Part shown: positions 43,891 to 54,714 of the stretch, in pieces
How the letters are laid out: the number at the start of each line of letters is the position of its first letter
How positions within the stretch are numbered: position 1 is the first letter of the stretch
DNA from: Alopecurus myosuroides
Lineage: Eukaryota > Streptophyta > Magnoliopsida > Poales > Poaceae
Assembly (NCBI GenBank): GCA_028641055.1
Contig: CM054057.1
Span: 726,240,484 to 726,304,483 of the forward strand
Length of the DNA stretch: 64,000 bases
Reading direction: 5' to 3'
Program-made: the position numbers and the translations under genes
The notes under the pieces: generated by a model
What the model was told of the DNA's origin: nothing
Seen by the model: only the letters and a program-made list of their open reading frames with translations
Database searches by the model: none

Positions 43891-46800
43891 TGTCGCACCC
43901 TGACTTCTAGGGGATACTCACCGTACGAACTGGATAGCAGATGCTTGGATTATGGGGCATAACTGCTCCCACGTCCCAGCTTCCTGGTAGGCCTGCGCTT
44001 ATGCGCGACAACACAAGCCCTGCTATTCCATCGTCGATGTAAACTATCCACTAGAGATCAAAGGCACTTCCGCCGACGTACTTCAAACATACACACATGG
44101 TACGTCAACGGCGTTTAACAAGTGATATCACAACAGATCTCTACAACACAAAAGATTGAAATAAGTTGCAAATGGCTCTCATTAGAGCAGAAATAGCAAA
44201 TACAATCAGTCAGAGGGCACCTGCCCCAACAATACATCATTACAATACAGCGGAAGCATTCAACATGTCTGAGTACAGACAAGAACCAAATAGGCCTAAG
44301 AGGCCGGAAACAAACAGACGGAGCCCATCCACGAAGTCTCGGATCCTGCCCGGGTCCGCTATCTACTCGTCAGCAGTCTCGTCCAACTTCACGTAGTTGC
44401 CACCATGTAGATCCTCGGAAACGTCGTCTGCGTAAACCACAGCCCCAAAAGGGGTCAGTACATAAACGTACTGGCAAGCAAGACTCACAGTTCACCAAAG
44501 TGTAACCCGTCAACACCAAGCACAGATGCCTTGGGTTCAACGGAAGAAAGGGGATATAAAAGATGCTGCAACTGGTTGCACTAACCAACTACAGAGATTC
44601 TACCACTTCCGACTAACAGAAAGGAGATAAGATCGGGGATTGTAACCAACTGAAAGATAACTCCAAACAAACCCATCCTGGATCTCGCCCCTTATCCAAA
44701 GAAGCAATCCGAGGATAACTCACAAGTTGTATTAAAGGTGAATCAAGTTATTGTGTCATCCACCTATTACTAGTCAAGTTATTAGTCATTGGGTGTAACA
44801 TGTTTGATCATTATGTTTAAGTTGTCCCTGAGTACTTGTTAGCCAGTACTTTCACCAAGTAATCCATAACCGCGGAAAACACGGCTTCTCGAGAAGATTA
44901 TCCCTGCAGGGTTGCACCAATTTGGCCGTACACTCATGAATAACCCGCCAGATGGGAGATCACCCCACCAAGCGGGGCTCTCAACACAACCAACCATTCC
45001 TCGCATCAAGCCCAAAGAACCTTGGGCGCACGGCTAATCAAGCCCAGAAGAAAATGGACCATCATAGCACTCTAAGACCGTGTCCCCCTATATGCCGACT
45101 ACAAAAGTTCCACCCTGGCCTGGGCTCGCAAAAACATGCATGCGGCAAATGGAAAACACGAACTAAATGAGGCGATTTGGACGAGATGCGAATCAGGTCA
45201 AGTTGAGGGGGCGCCCATACTCGCTTCCCAAATGCGGGTAGTGCGCTCATCATGGATCAGTAGACAAGACCCTTTTCCTATTAGGGTCGACACTAGCAGG
45301 CTTCAAAACCTCTCATGGGCCTCCTGCCGGTGCCTTATCATCAAAGTTATTATTAATAGTAACATTAGCATGATTGATTGATTAACATCGAGCCCCCAGA
45401 ACATAAATGATATAGTAACAGAAAGTAACGGATAACAGACTCGAGCAACAGCAACCTAAGCATGCTAGTAAGACACGGGCTCAAACAATGGTTGTAGGAA
45501 GGGAGATGAGGCAATATCAGGTTTAAGGGATTCATGTGATGGGTTCGTAACAGAACAACTACTACTAAGGCTAGCAGAAAAGAACAACGGAAAGTATCGG
45601 TAACCAATGTTGAAAGGAACACGGTGGTTCATGTGAGTGATAACTTGCCTGCAAAACCCAGTAGCCTGGTACTGAGCTAACTCCTTAGAAGGGGTGTCGT
45701 AAGTATCGTCGGTCTCAACGTCGTCGTATATCCGGGAAGAAGCAAACAGACAATGCAGAAAGATAAACAATCAATATCATGGCATAGGTGCACAAACATG
45801 GGATGATGCATGTCATGTTAATAGATGCATCAGAATAAACTAATTGACAATATAACACAATTTAATTGGACCCATATGCAATGTGAATTGCATATGGATG
45901 CAAGTGGTTAAGGTGGAAGCAATGATCTACATTTGATTAACAAGTGTAAGTGGTTAAACATGATGCATGCATGATGATGATAACAAGATAACAACAAATA
46001 ACAATGACAGAGGCAAAGGAAAAGAAATAAAACAAGTTTTGGAAAATGATTTGTTAATTTTGGAAAGTTTTGGTTACTTAGACATGTCACACAAGCAATT
46101 ATTGTTTTCACCAATTTAAAGTGTGCAAAACAAATAACAAAGTTTATATTTGAAAAGGTTATCAAATTTTAGTTGGATTACATGTTTCACATTTTGAAAT
46201 TGGACTCTGGATTATTTAATTATGAATTAAACAATATTAAACAAGTTTTAATTGGATTAAACAAGATTTAAATTGTTTAGGCAATTTTAATTATTCAAAA
46301 CAGAAAACAAAATTATATTTGGAAAGTACATGAAAAGTTGATTGGAAAACATATTTGGTTTGTGAAATTTGGAATTTTTATAAACAAGTTATGAATTTTG
46401 CAAGTTTAAATGAATTAAACAAGAATTCAAATATTGCACCAATTTAAAATATTCAAAACAGTAAACAAATTTTATATTTGGATAGAGCATTCAATTTGGT
46501 ACAAAAAACATATTTAAAAAGTTGGATTTGGGTTTAAGATGAATTATTTATGCAATTGTGAAGTTTAAGGTGAAATCTGCCATTTTTAATTCACTAGGGA
46601 CTTGGAAATAAATTACAGGGGCTGGAAAAATAACTGGCAAGGACCTACTGGTGATTTCTGTGAATTGATGTACCAAAACAATTGGAAACAAAAAAGTTTG
46701 GTTTTTGGTGCGCGGGGGGGGATCGAACCCCTGCCCTCCTGCTTGCTGCGCAGGGACAGCAACCAGTTGCGCTGCTGCTGGTTTGGTTGACAGCTAAGGG

Positions 46801-48499
46801 GGCGAGCGGGGTTAAGGTTCAGCAATCGCCTCCTGAAACAAACGAAAAAGGAGCAGAAAAGGGTGGGGCTGGGAATCGATCCTGCGATCTGCTGGATGCG
46901 CGCGCTGGGGACACTACCACTGGGGTGATTGACTGCTTGTGTAAGGAAGGGAACGTGGGGAAAAAAGAGGTGGTATTCGCCTGCTAAACTGAATTCGATT
47001 CAGTTAACTGGACAAGGGGTTATCTGAACCCGTGCGATGGCTGGAACCCGACAGGGGTCGATCTCCGATCGCTGGCCGTGGCCCCGTGCGTCGGGCCGCG
47101 GTGGCCGTGGGGTGGTGGTGTGGGCCGCGTGCTGGTGCTGGCGCAAGGAAGGGAGAAGGGGAAGGAGCAGGGCGACGTGCTCACCTCGCTGTTTGCTGCA
47201 GTCGACGAACAGAAGCGGTGCGGAAACGGCCGGAAGTCCGGCGATGGCGCGGCCGACTCCGGGCCTCCCAGCGGTGGCGAGGGAACGAGGAGCCTCAGGG
47301 GAGCGCCCCGGTTCCATTCCCGGCGGCGGCTCCTCCTCGAGGTGGCTGTGCCTACCGGTGGCAAGGGGAGAAGATGGTGGTGCGCTGTGGTTCGGTCAGG
47401 TTCAGTATTGGGATTCAGAGCAGAGGGAGAGGCTTGGTGGCGATGGAAGATGGCGGCGATGAAGGCACTAGGGTGATGGCTAGGGTTAGCAGGGCAAGCA
47501 GGAGGGAGAGGCTTTAAGGAGGGTGAGGAAAAAGTACGGCAAGCATCCAGGAGGGTGGAGGAGAAATCGTGTGGTGTTCCCTCTGTTCGTACAGAGGTGA
47601 CATCACCAGAGGAGGAAGACAGCGACAGCTGGGGAGGTACTGGGCCAAGAAGATGGGTTTGGGCTGGGAGATGGGCTGCTGTGCTCTCCCTCTCCTAATG
47701 TTTCTTTTATTTATTTTATTTATTTTTGCTGAAAGGGTTTTGGAGAGAAATTGTTAAGGGTTTGGTTATTAAAAATTTCAGAAAAATTAGTTTAAGCTAA
47801 TTAGGTGAAAAGGAACCATATTCCAAGATTGGTTTACAAAAAGTTGGAATTTAGATTGGGGTTTGGATTTGAAACCAAATTAATGAAATTTTTCAATATT
47901 ATTTAATATTAGAACAACAAGCCTTTTCAATAGGGTTACCCCTAAAATTTAATGTGATTAAAGATTACAACTAGGGTGGTGAACTTAAAGTTTCAAAAGG
48001 TACTGATTTGAGAAGTGATTTGAATTTGAAAAGGTCTTAGAATTATTTGATTGGATTAATTGGTTGAAATAAAAGCACCATTTTATTAGTTGAACATTAT
48101 GGGAAAATTGGAAACAATTAATGTTTTTATTTGGAAACAACTATTTGGATGTTGGTTTGGAATTTCAAATGGAAAACAAATTGAATTTGAAAAGGGTTTG
48201 ATTATTGGATGCATTTTATAGAAATAAAACAATAGTTTGGAATCACACTTTAATGGAAACAAATAATTGTCTTATTTTGAAATATTCATTTGGAAATTGT
48301 AACATCACAAGGATGAAACAAAAGGTTTGAATTTTTGTTTGAAATTCAAATAGAAAACAAAGGAAAACAAATGAAAACAGTTGGAAAACAAATGGAAAAC
48401 AAACAAAACAAATGCAACCAACATGATGCCATGATGCAAAACATAAAATAACAGATAGCAAACATTCTAAAGGCTATTTTTCAGACTTGGGATGTTACA
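43891..48499 (-). repeat. D1 3' LTR (4609 bp)
   Basis: In element sense it starts TGTAACATCCCAAGTCTG and ends GGGTGCGACA. Layout in element sense: AT-rich U3 (48499-47760); GC-rich promoter/leader (47700-46990) with a CCTTAAAGCC TATA-like box at about 47509-47518; two tRNA-like modules (46945-46700); AT-rich part; and a GC-mixed end. Long overlapping frames in the GC-rich zone on both strands are not treated as genes. Confidence 0.92.
46702..46932 (-). other. Two tRNA-like modules in D1 3' LTR
   Basis: Module 1 (46775-46702, minus): an A-box-like CAGCGCAACTGG and, 44 bases on, a B-box GGTTCGATCCC. Between them is a perfect 5-bp hairpin CCTGC-GCAGCAA-GCAGG in anticodon-arm position. It ends GCGCACCA. 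No matching 5' acceptor strand is seen. Module 2 (46927-46862): CACCCCAGTGG and, 45 bases on, GGATCGATTCC, with weaker arms. Both face the same way as the element. The spacing equals that of real tRNA internal promoters. Confidence 0.5.
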
Positions 48500-48515
48500 A
48501 AACGCCCCCCCTTGA
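48500..48515 (-). other. D1 polypurine tract
   Basis: Minus strand TCAAGGGGGGGCGTTT adjoining the LTR start, preceded by CTCGGGGCGCGATTC, the counterpart of the motif next to the chromovirus tract at 25217-25234. Confidence 0.85.
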
Positions 48516-49266
48516 AGGAATCGCGCCCCGAGATTCCTACTGAGAAAAGAAAAGGTCCGGAAACTTCTTGGGAAGATCTTCTTGAGCTGTTACACGTGAA
48601 ACACATCGTGCACATTGGATAGACGTCAGGGAATTTGCAAACCACCGGAACACTTTCAAATAAAGGGAGAGGTTTTTGTACCAAGGGTGTATAGTTGGAT
48701 GGAATTTGACTCATTTGGAGAATAGACTATCTGTAATAAGGGTGGAACAGAGTTATTGACATCAATGCAACACCAAGAATAACATCAATGTCAGAATCAT
48801 CAACATGAGAGTAACGAGGAATATGTGGCCTCCCATTTAGAATTTGATTTCTATGACTGAACTTGGAAGTCAACATTTGAGATCCCGGGGAGTGAACAGA
48901 GTTTTGATTGCTTGGTGGAACCAGAATTAGGTTGTATGTTGTGGAAAAGATTGTTGACACAAAGGAATGTGATTCTCCGGTATGAAATAACACTTTAGCT
49001 GGAATAGAGTTTAGTAGATGAACGGGGAAAGCTTGATTAAAACAGAACTTGATCCATATGGAGAATAGACTATTTGGAATGTGGTGCTTGAGGAATGAAA
49101 ACAACAATAACAACAAGAACCTCTCTGGACAGGTAGATTTGATATTTGGGAAGTTAACTTGACGCCGGTAGAAGAAATGAAGTAGAAAACAACAACAAGA
49201 TTTGAACGGACGAAAAGGATGTTGAGAAGAACAGAATATCAACATGGGGAAAAACGAGAACAACAC
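48516..49266 (-). pseudogene. D1 protease relic and deleted pol
   Basis: The open frame 49266-48727 ends in a recognisable but eroded chromovirus protease. VLFHTGESHSFVS stands where the family has the Asp-Ser-Gly-Ala-Ser site (Asp is His, Ala is Glu), followed by HSPGSQM and DIDVILGVALMS. The next frame (48714-48481) carries FESVPVVCKFPDVYP, the segment that in chromoviruses lies between protease and RT. It then passes, within about 100 bases, into the sequence that follows the integrase stop near the polypurine tract. RT, RNase H, integrase and chromodomain have been removed in one deletion or a series of them. Confidence 0.7.
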
Positions 49267-49648
49267 TCCTGAGGTACTACGGAAAACCCATCCGGCTTCT
49301 AAAGGATCAATATCTACTGCTTAAGGAATAGAGGATTTGCTTCCGGGGCTTAGACGCCTCCGTTCTCAATCATGAGTAGGCAACATGATAAATCATGTCA
49401 CAACCACCTCCATTCCTATGGTCTAGTAGATATAACCACCCTAGAGAAACCAGAATACGTGAAATCCTAACTTGAAAGTTTAGATGAGAAGGGAAAAATC
49501 AACGTTGCACTTCCTTACCAGAAAAGGGAGGGAGGGTGGGGAAAAGAAGAAAAAGAACAGAATTCCTACTCTCACGTTTCATTTTTCCTATATAGCTACA
49601 AAATAGTTTCTAGACTCAACCAGTAAAAAGGATCCTACAGGCAGACAG
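49267..49648 (-). other. D1 leader between primer site and protease relic
   Basis: No gene; gag is absent. It contains a purine-rich stretch on the plus strand (49520-49562) and short unrelated frames only. Confidence 0.55.
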
Positions 49649-49660
49649 GCTCTGATACCA
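49649..49660 (-). other. D1 primer-binding site (tRNA-Met)
   Basis: Minus strand TGGTATCAGAGC followed by CTGTCTGCC, two bases from the 5' LTR. Confidence 0.88.
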
Positions 49661-49662
49661 AT

Positions 49663-52600
49663 TGTCGCACCCTGACTTCTAGGGGATACTCACCGTACGA
49701 ACTGGATAGCAGATGCTTGGATTATGGGGCATAACTGCTCCCACGTCCCAGCTTCCTGGTAGGCCTGCGCTTATGCGCGACAACACAAGCCCTGCTATTC
49801 CATCGTCGATGTAAACTATCCACTAGAGATCAAAGGCACTTCCGCCGACGTACTTCAAACATACACACATGGTACGTCAACGGCGTTTAACAAGTGATAT
49901 CACAACAGATCTCTACAACACAAAAGATTGAAATAAGTTGCAAATGGCTCTCATTAGAGCAGAAATAGCAAATACAATCAGTCAGAGGGCACCTGCCCCA
50001 ACAATACATCATTACAATACAGCGGAAGCATTCAACATGTCTGAGTACAGACAAGAACCAAATAGGCCTAAGAGGCCGGAAACAAACAGACGGAGCCCAT
50101 CCACGAAGTCTCGGATCCTGCCCGGGTCCGCTATCTACTCGTCAGCAGTCTCGTCCAACTTCACGTAGTTGCCACCATGTAGATCCTCGGAAACGTCGTC
50201 TGCGTAAACCACAGCCCCAAAAGGGGTCAGTACATAAACGTACTGGCAAGCAAGACTCACAGTTCACCAAAGTGTAACCCGTCAACACCAAGCACAGATG
50301 CCTTGGGTTCAACGGAAGAAAGGGGATAAAAGATGCTGCAACTGGTTGCACTAACCAACTACAGAGATTCTACCACTTCCGACTAACAAAGGAGATAAGA
50401 TCGGGGATTGTAACCAACTGAAAGATAACTCCAAACAAACCCATCCTGGATCTCGCCCCTTATCCAAAGAAGCAATCCGAGGATAACTCACACAGTTGTA
50501 TTAAAGGTGAATCAAGTTATTGTGTCATCCACCTATTACTAGTCAAGTTATTAGTCATTGGGTGTAACATGTTTGATCATTATGTTTAAGTTGTCCTGAG
50601 TACTTGTTAGCCAGTACTTTCACCAAGTAATCCATAACCGCGGAAAACACGGCTTCTCGAGAAGATTATCCCTGCAGGGTTGCACCAATTTGGCCGTACA
50701 CTCATGAATAACCCGCCAGATGGGAGATCACCCCACCAAGCGGGGCACTCAACACAACCAACCATTCCTCGCATCAAGCCCAAAGAACCTTGGGCGCACG
50801 GCTAATCAAGCCCAGAAGAAAATGGACCATCATAGCACTCTAAGACCGTGTCCCCCTATATGCCGACTACAAAAGTTCCACCCTGGCCTGGGCTCGCAAA
50901 AACATGCATGCGGCAAATGGAAAACACGAACTAAATGAGGCGATTGGGACGAGATGCGAATCAGGTCAAGTTGAGGGGGCGCCCATACTCGCTTCCCAAA
51001 TGCGGGTAGTGCGCTCATCATGGATCAGTAGACAAGACCCTTTTCCTATTAGGGTCGACACTAGCAGGCTTCAAAACCTCTCATGGGCCTCCTGCCGGTG
51101 CCTTATCATCAAAGTTATTATTAATAGTAACATTAGCATGATTGATTGATTAACATCGAGCCCCCAGAACATAAATGATATAGTAACAGAAAGTAACGGA
51201 TAACAGACTCGAGCAACAGCAACCTAAGCATGCTAGTAAGACACGGGCTCAAACAATGGTTGTAGGAAGGGAGATGAGGCAATATCAGGTTAAGGGATTC
51301 ATGTGATGGGTTCGTAACAGAACAACTACTACTAAGGCTAGCAGAAAAGAACAACGGAAAGTAATCGGTAACCAATGTTGAAAGGAACACGGTGGTTCAT
51401 GTGAGTGATAACTTGCCTGCAAAACCCAGTAGCCTGGTACTGAGCTAACTCCTTAGAAGGGGTGTCGTAAGTATCGTCGGTCTCAACGTCGTCGTATATC
51501 CGGGAAGAAGCAACAGACAATGCAGAAAGATAAACAATCAATATCATGGCATAGGTGCACAAACATGGGATGATGCATGTCATGTTAATAGATGCATCAG
51601 AATAAACTTGACAATATAACACAATTTAATTGGACCCATATGCAATGTGAATTGCATATGGATGCAAGTGGTTAAGGTGGAAGCAATGATCTACATTTGA
51701 TTAACAAGTGTAATGGTTAAACATGATGCATGCATGATGATGATAACAAGATAACAACAAATAACAATGACAGAGGCAAAGGAAAAGAAATAAAACAGTT
51801 TGGAAAATGATTTGTTAATTTTGGAAAGTTTTGGTTACTTAGACATGTCACACAAGCAATTATTGTTTTCACCAATTTAAAGTGTGCAAAACAAATAACA
51901 AAGTTTATATTTGAAAGGTTATCAAATTTAGTTGGATTACATGTTTCACATTTTGAATTGGACTCTGGATATTTAATTATGAATTAAACAATATTAAACA
52001 ATTTTAATTGGATTAAACAAGATTTAAATTGTTTAGGCAATTTTAATTATTCAAACAGAAAACAAAATTATATTTGGAAAGTACATGAAAAGTTGATTGG
52101 AAAACATATTTGGTTTGTGAAATTTGGAATTTTTATAAACAAGTTATGAATTTTGCAAGTTTAAATGAATTAAACAAGAATTCAAATATTGCACCAATTT
52201 AAAATATTCAAACAGTAAACAAATTTTTATTTGGATAGAGCATTCAATTTGGTACAAAAAACATATTTAAAAAGTTGGATTTGGGTTAAGATGAATTATT
52301 TATGCAATTGTGAAGTTAAGGTGAAATCTGCCATTTTTTAATTCACTAGGGACTTGGAAATAAATTACAGGGGCTGGAAAAATAACTGGCAAGGACCTAC
52401 TGGTGATTTCTGTGAATTGATGTACCAAAACAATTGGAAACAAAAAGTTTGGTTTTTGGTGCGCGGGGGGGATCGAACCCCTGCCCTCCTGCTTGCTGCG
52501 CAGGGACAGCAACCAGTTGCGCTGCTGGTTTGGTTGACAGCTAAGGGGGCGAGCGGGGTTAAGGTTCAGCAATCGCCTCCTGAAACAAACGAAAAAGGAG

Positions 52601-54243
52601 CAGAAAAGGGTGGGGCTGGGAATCGATCCTGCGATCTGCTGGATGCGCGCGCTGGGGACACTACCACTGGGTGATTGACTGCTTGTGTAAGGAAGGGAAC
52701 GTGGGGAAAAAAGAGGTGGTATTCGCCTGCTAAACTGAATTCGATTCAGTTAACTGGACAAGGGGTTATCTGAACCCGTGCGATGGCTGGAACCCGACAG
52801 GGGGTCGATCTCCGATCGCTGGCCGTGGCCGCCGTGCGTCGGGCCGCGGTGGCCGTGGGGTGGTGGTGTGGGCCGCGTGCTGGTGCTGGCGCAAGGAAGG
52901 GAGAAGGGGAAGGAGCAGGGCGACGTGCTCACCTCGCTGTTTGCTGCAGTCGACGAACAGAAGCGGTGCGGAAACGGCCGGAAGTCCGGCGATGGCGCGG
53001 CCGACTCCGGGCCTCCCAGCGGTGGCGAGGGAACGAGGAGCCTCAGGGGAGCGCCCCGGTTCCATTCCCGGCGGCGGCTCCTCCTCGAGGTGGCTGTGCC
53101 TACCGGTGGCAAGGGGAGAAGATGGTGGTGCGCTGTGGTTCGGTCAGGTTCAGTATTGGGATTCAGAGCAGAGGGAGAGGCTTGGTGGCGATGGAAGATG
53201 GCGGCGATGAAGGCACTAGGGTGATGGCTAGGGTTAGCAGGGCAAGCAGGAGGGAGAGGCTTTAAGGAGGGTGAGGAAAAAGTACGGCAAGCATCCAGGA
53301 GGGTGGAGGAGAAATCGTGTGGTGTTCCCTCTGTTCGTACAGAGGTGACATCACCAGAGGAGGAAGACAGCGACAGCTGGGGAGGTACTGGGCCAAGAAG
53401 ATGGGTTTGGGCTGGGAGATGGGCTGCTGTGCTCTCCCTCTCCTAATGTTTCTTTTATTTATTTTATTTTATTTTTGCTGAAAGGGTTTTGGAGAGAAAT
53501 TGTTAAGGGTTTGGTTATTAAAAATTTCAGAAAAATTAGTTTAAGCTAATTAGGTGAAAAGGAACCATATTCCAAGATTGGTTTACAAAAGTTGGAATTT
53601 AGATTGGGGTTTGGATTTGAAACCAATTAATGAAATTTTTCAATATTATTTAATATTAGAACAACAAGCCTTTTCAATAGGGTTACCCCTAAAATTTAAT
53701 GTGATTAAAGATTACAACTAGGGTGGTGAACTTAAAGTTTCAAAAGGTACTGATTTGAGAAGTGATTTGAATTTGAAAAGGTCTTAGAATTATTTGATTG
53801 GATTAATTGGTTGAAATAAAAGCACCATTTTATAGTTGAACATTATGGGAAAATTGAAACAATTAATGTTTTATTTGGAAACAACTATTTGGATGTTGGT
53901 TTGGAATTTCAAATGGAAAACAAATTGAATTTGAAAAGGGTTTGATTATTGGATGCATTTTATAGAAATAAAACAATAGTTTGGAATCACACTTTAATGG
54001 AAACAAATAATTGTCTTATTTTGAAATATTCATTTGGAAATTGTAACATCACAAGGATGAAACAAAAGGTTTGAATTTTTGTTTGAAATTCAAATAGAAA
54101 ACAAAGGAAAACAAATGAAAACAGTTGGAAAACAAATGGAAAACAAACAAAACAAATGCAACCAACATGATGCCATGATGCAAAACATAAAATAACAGAT
54201 AGCAAACATTCTAAAGGCTATTTTTCAGACTTGGGATGTTACA
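49663..54243 (-). repeat. D1 5' LTR (4581 bp)
   Basis: Same sequence as 43891-48499. I saw very few substitutions but more than twenty length differences of one to three bases, mostly missing bases in short runs of this copy (for example near 50602, 51797, 51917, 52040, 52290 and 53590). The tRNA-like modules recur at about 52463-52690. Confidence 0.92.
52463..52690 (-). other. Two tRNA-like modules in D1 5' LTR
   Basis: Same A-box/B-box pairs as at 46702-46932. One GCT unit fewer precedes module 1, and one G fewer lies in the run near 52465. Confidence 0.5.
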
Positions 54244-54714
54244 ATCTCCTTCGAATCCTCGTCCCGCCAGGGCGCCAGAACAGGATCTTCTGATCCCCGA
54301 ATCGAGGTTCGGGGTGGCGGCAGCGCTCTGTTGTGTTTCTATGAAATATGTCGAACACCCTCGCGTTTTAGGGTTGAAGGCAATATGTAGTCGAAAGGGG
54401 AGTCTGGGGGTGTGGGAGTGGCCCACACCACCAAGAGGCGCGGCCAAGGGGGGCGCGCCGGGGGGTGGTGTGGCCCCATCATGGCCCCTCTCCTGGCCCC
54501 CTTCTGGCTGCCGGGGTCTTCTGATGTTTTAAGACCAATGGGGGTCTTTTCTGGGCATTTTCCCAAAAGTTGATTTTTCTGCACAAAAATGAGACACCAA
54601 GGAAATTTTGCTGAAAACAGCGTTAGTCCATGTTACTGGTATCCAAAACTCACAAGTTTAGCGGAAAACAATAAGAAAAGTGTTCGGAAAAGGAGATACA
54701 TTTTGGACATGTCA

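Larger units (their letters stand above)
43891..54243 (-). mobile_element. D1: giant-LTR, gutted chromovirus derivative
   Basis: 10.35-kb element with a perfect TSD ATCTC (43886-43890 and 54244-54248) in the H1 LTR. LTRs of 4609 and 4581 bp enclose only 1163 bases. The primer site for tRNA-Met at the right and the polypurine tract at the left fix the minus orientation. The interior keeps a decayed protease and both cis signals but no gag, RT or integrase. It resembles the class of large retrotransposon derivatives. The near-identity of its LTRs means it moved recently, with enzymes from elsewhere. Confidence 0.92.
13180..54714 (-). mobile_element. H1: gag-protease plus ORF3 Athila-type element, heavily interrupted
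   Basis: Minus-strand element made of segments 13180-14694, 29909-31148, 31548-32896, 39836-43890 and 54249-54714. Each gap is an insertion with a matching TSD, which shows the pieces are one element. It has a 3' LTR (part), polypurine tract, 3' noncoding region, an internal polypurine-like tract, ORF3, a protease ORF, gag, a tRNA-Asp primer site and a 5' LTR. No reverse transcriptase, RNase H or integrase is present, so it would have depended on an autonomous partner. Its 5' LTR end TGGGTCATCA is shared with E1 and with the element at 63823. Confidence 0.82.
42982..54714 (-). repeat. H1 5' LTR, interrupted by D1
   Basis: Segments 42982-43890 and 54249-54714, about 1.38 kb in total after removing D1 and one TSD. 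Starts TGATGACCCACAAGTATAGG and ends GGACATGTCA. The right segment matches 13202-13668. Inverted-repeat box at 54422-54475. Confidence 0.82.

Noticed and set aside
46702..46775. A real tRNA gene
   Set aside because: A 5' acceptor strand matching the 3' end is missing and position 33 is C; kept only as a tRNA-like module.
47000..47517. GC-rich frames of 100-160 codons on both strands (also 52750-53265)
   Set aside because: Same compositional effect in the D1 LTR; frames are mutually overlapping and shift between the two LTR copies.
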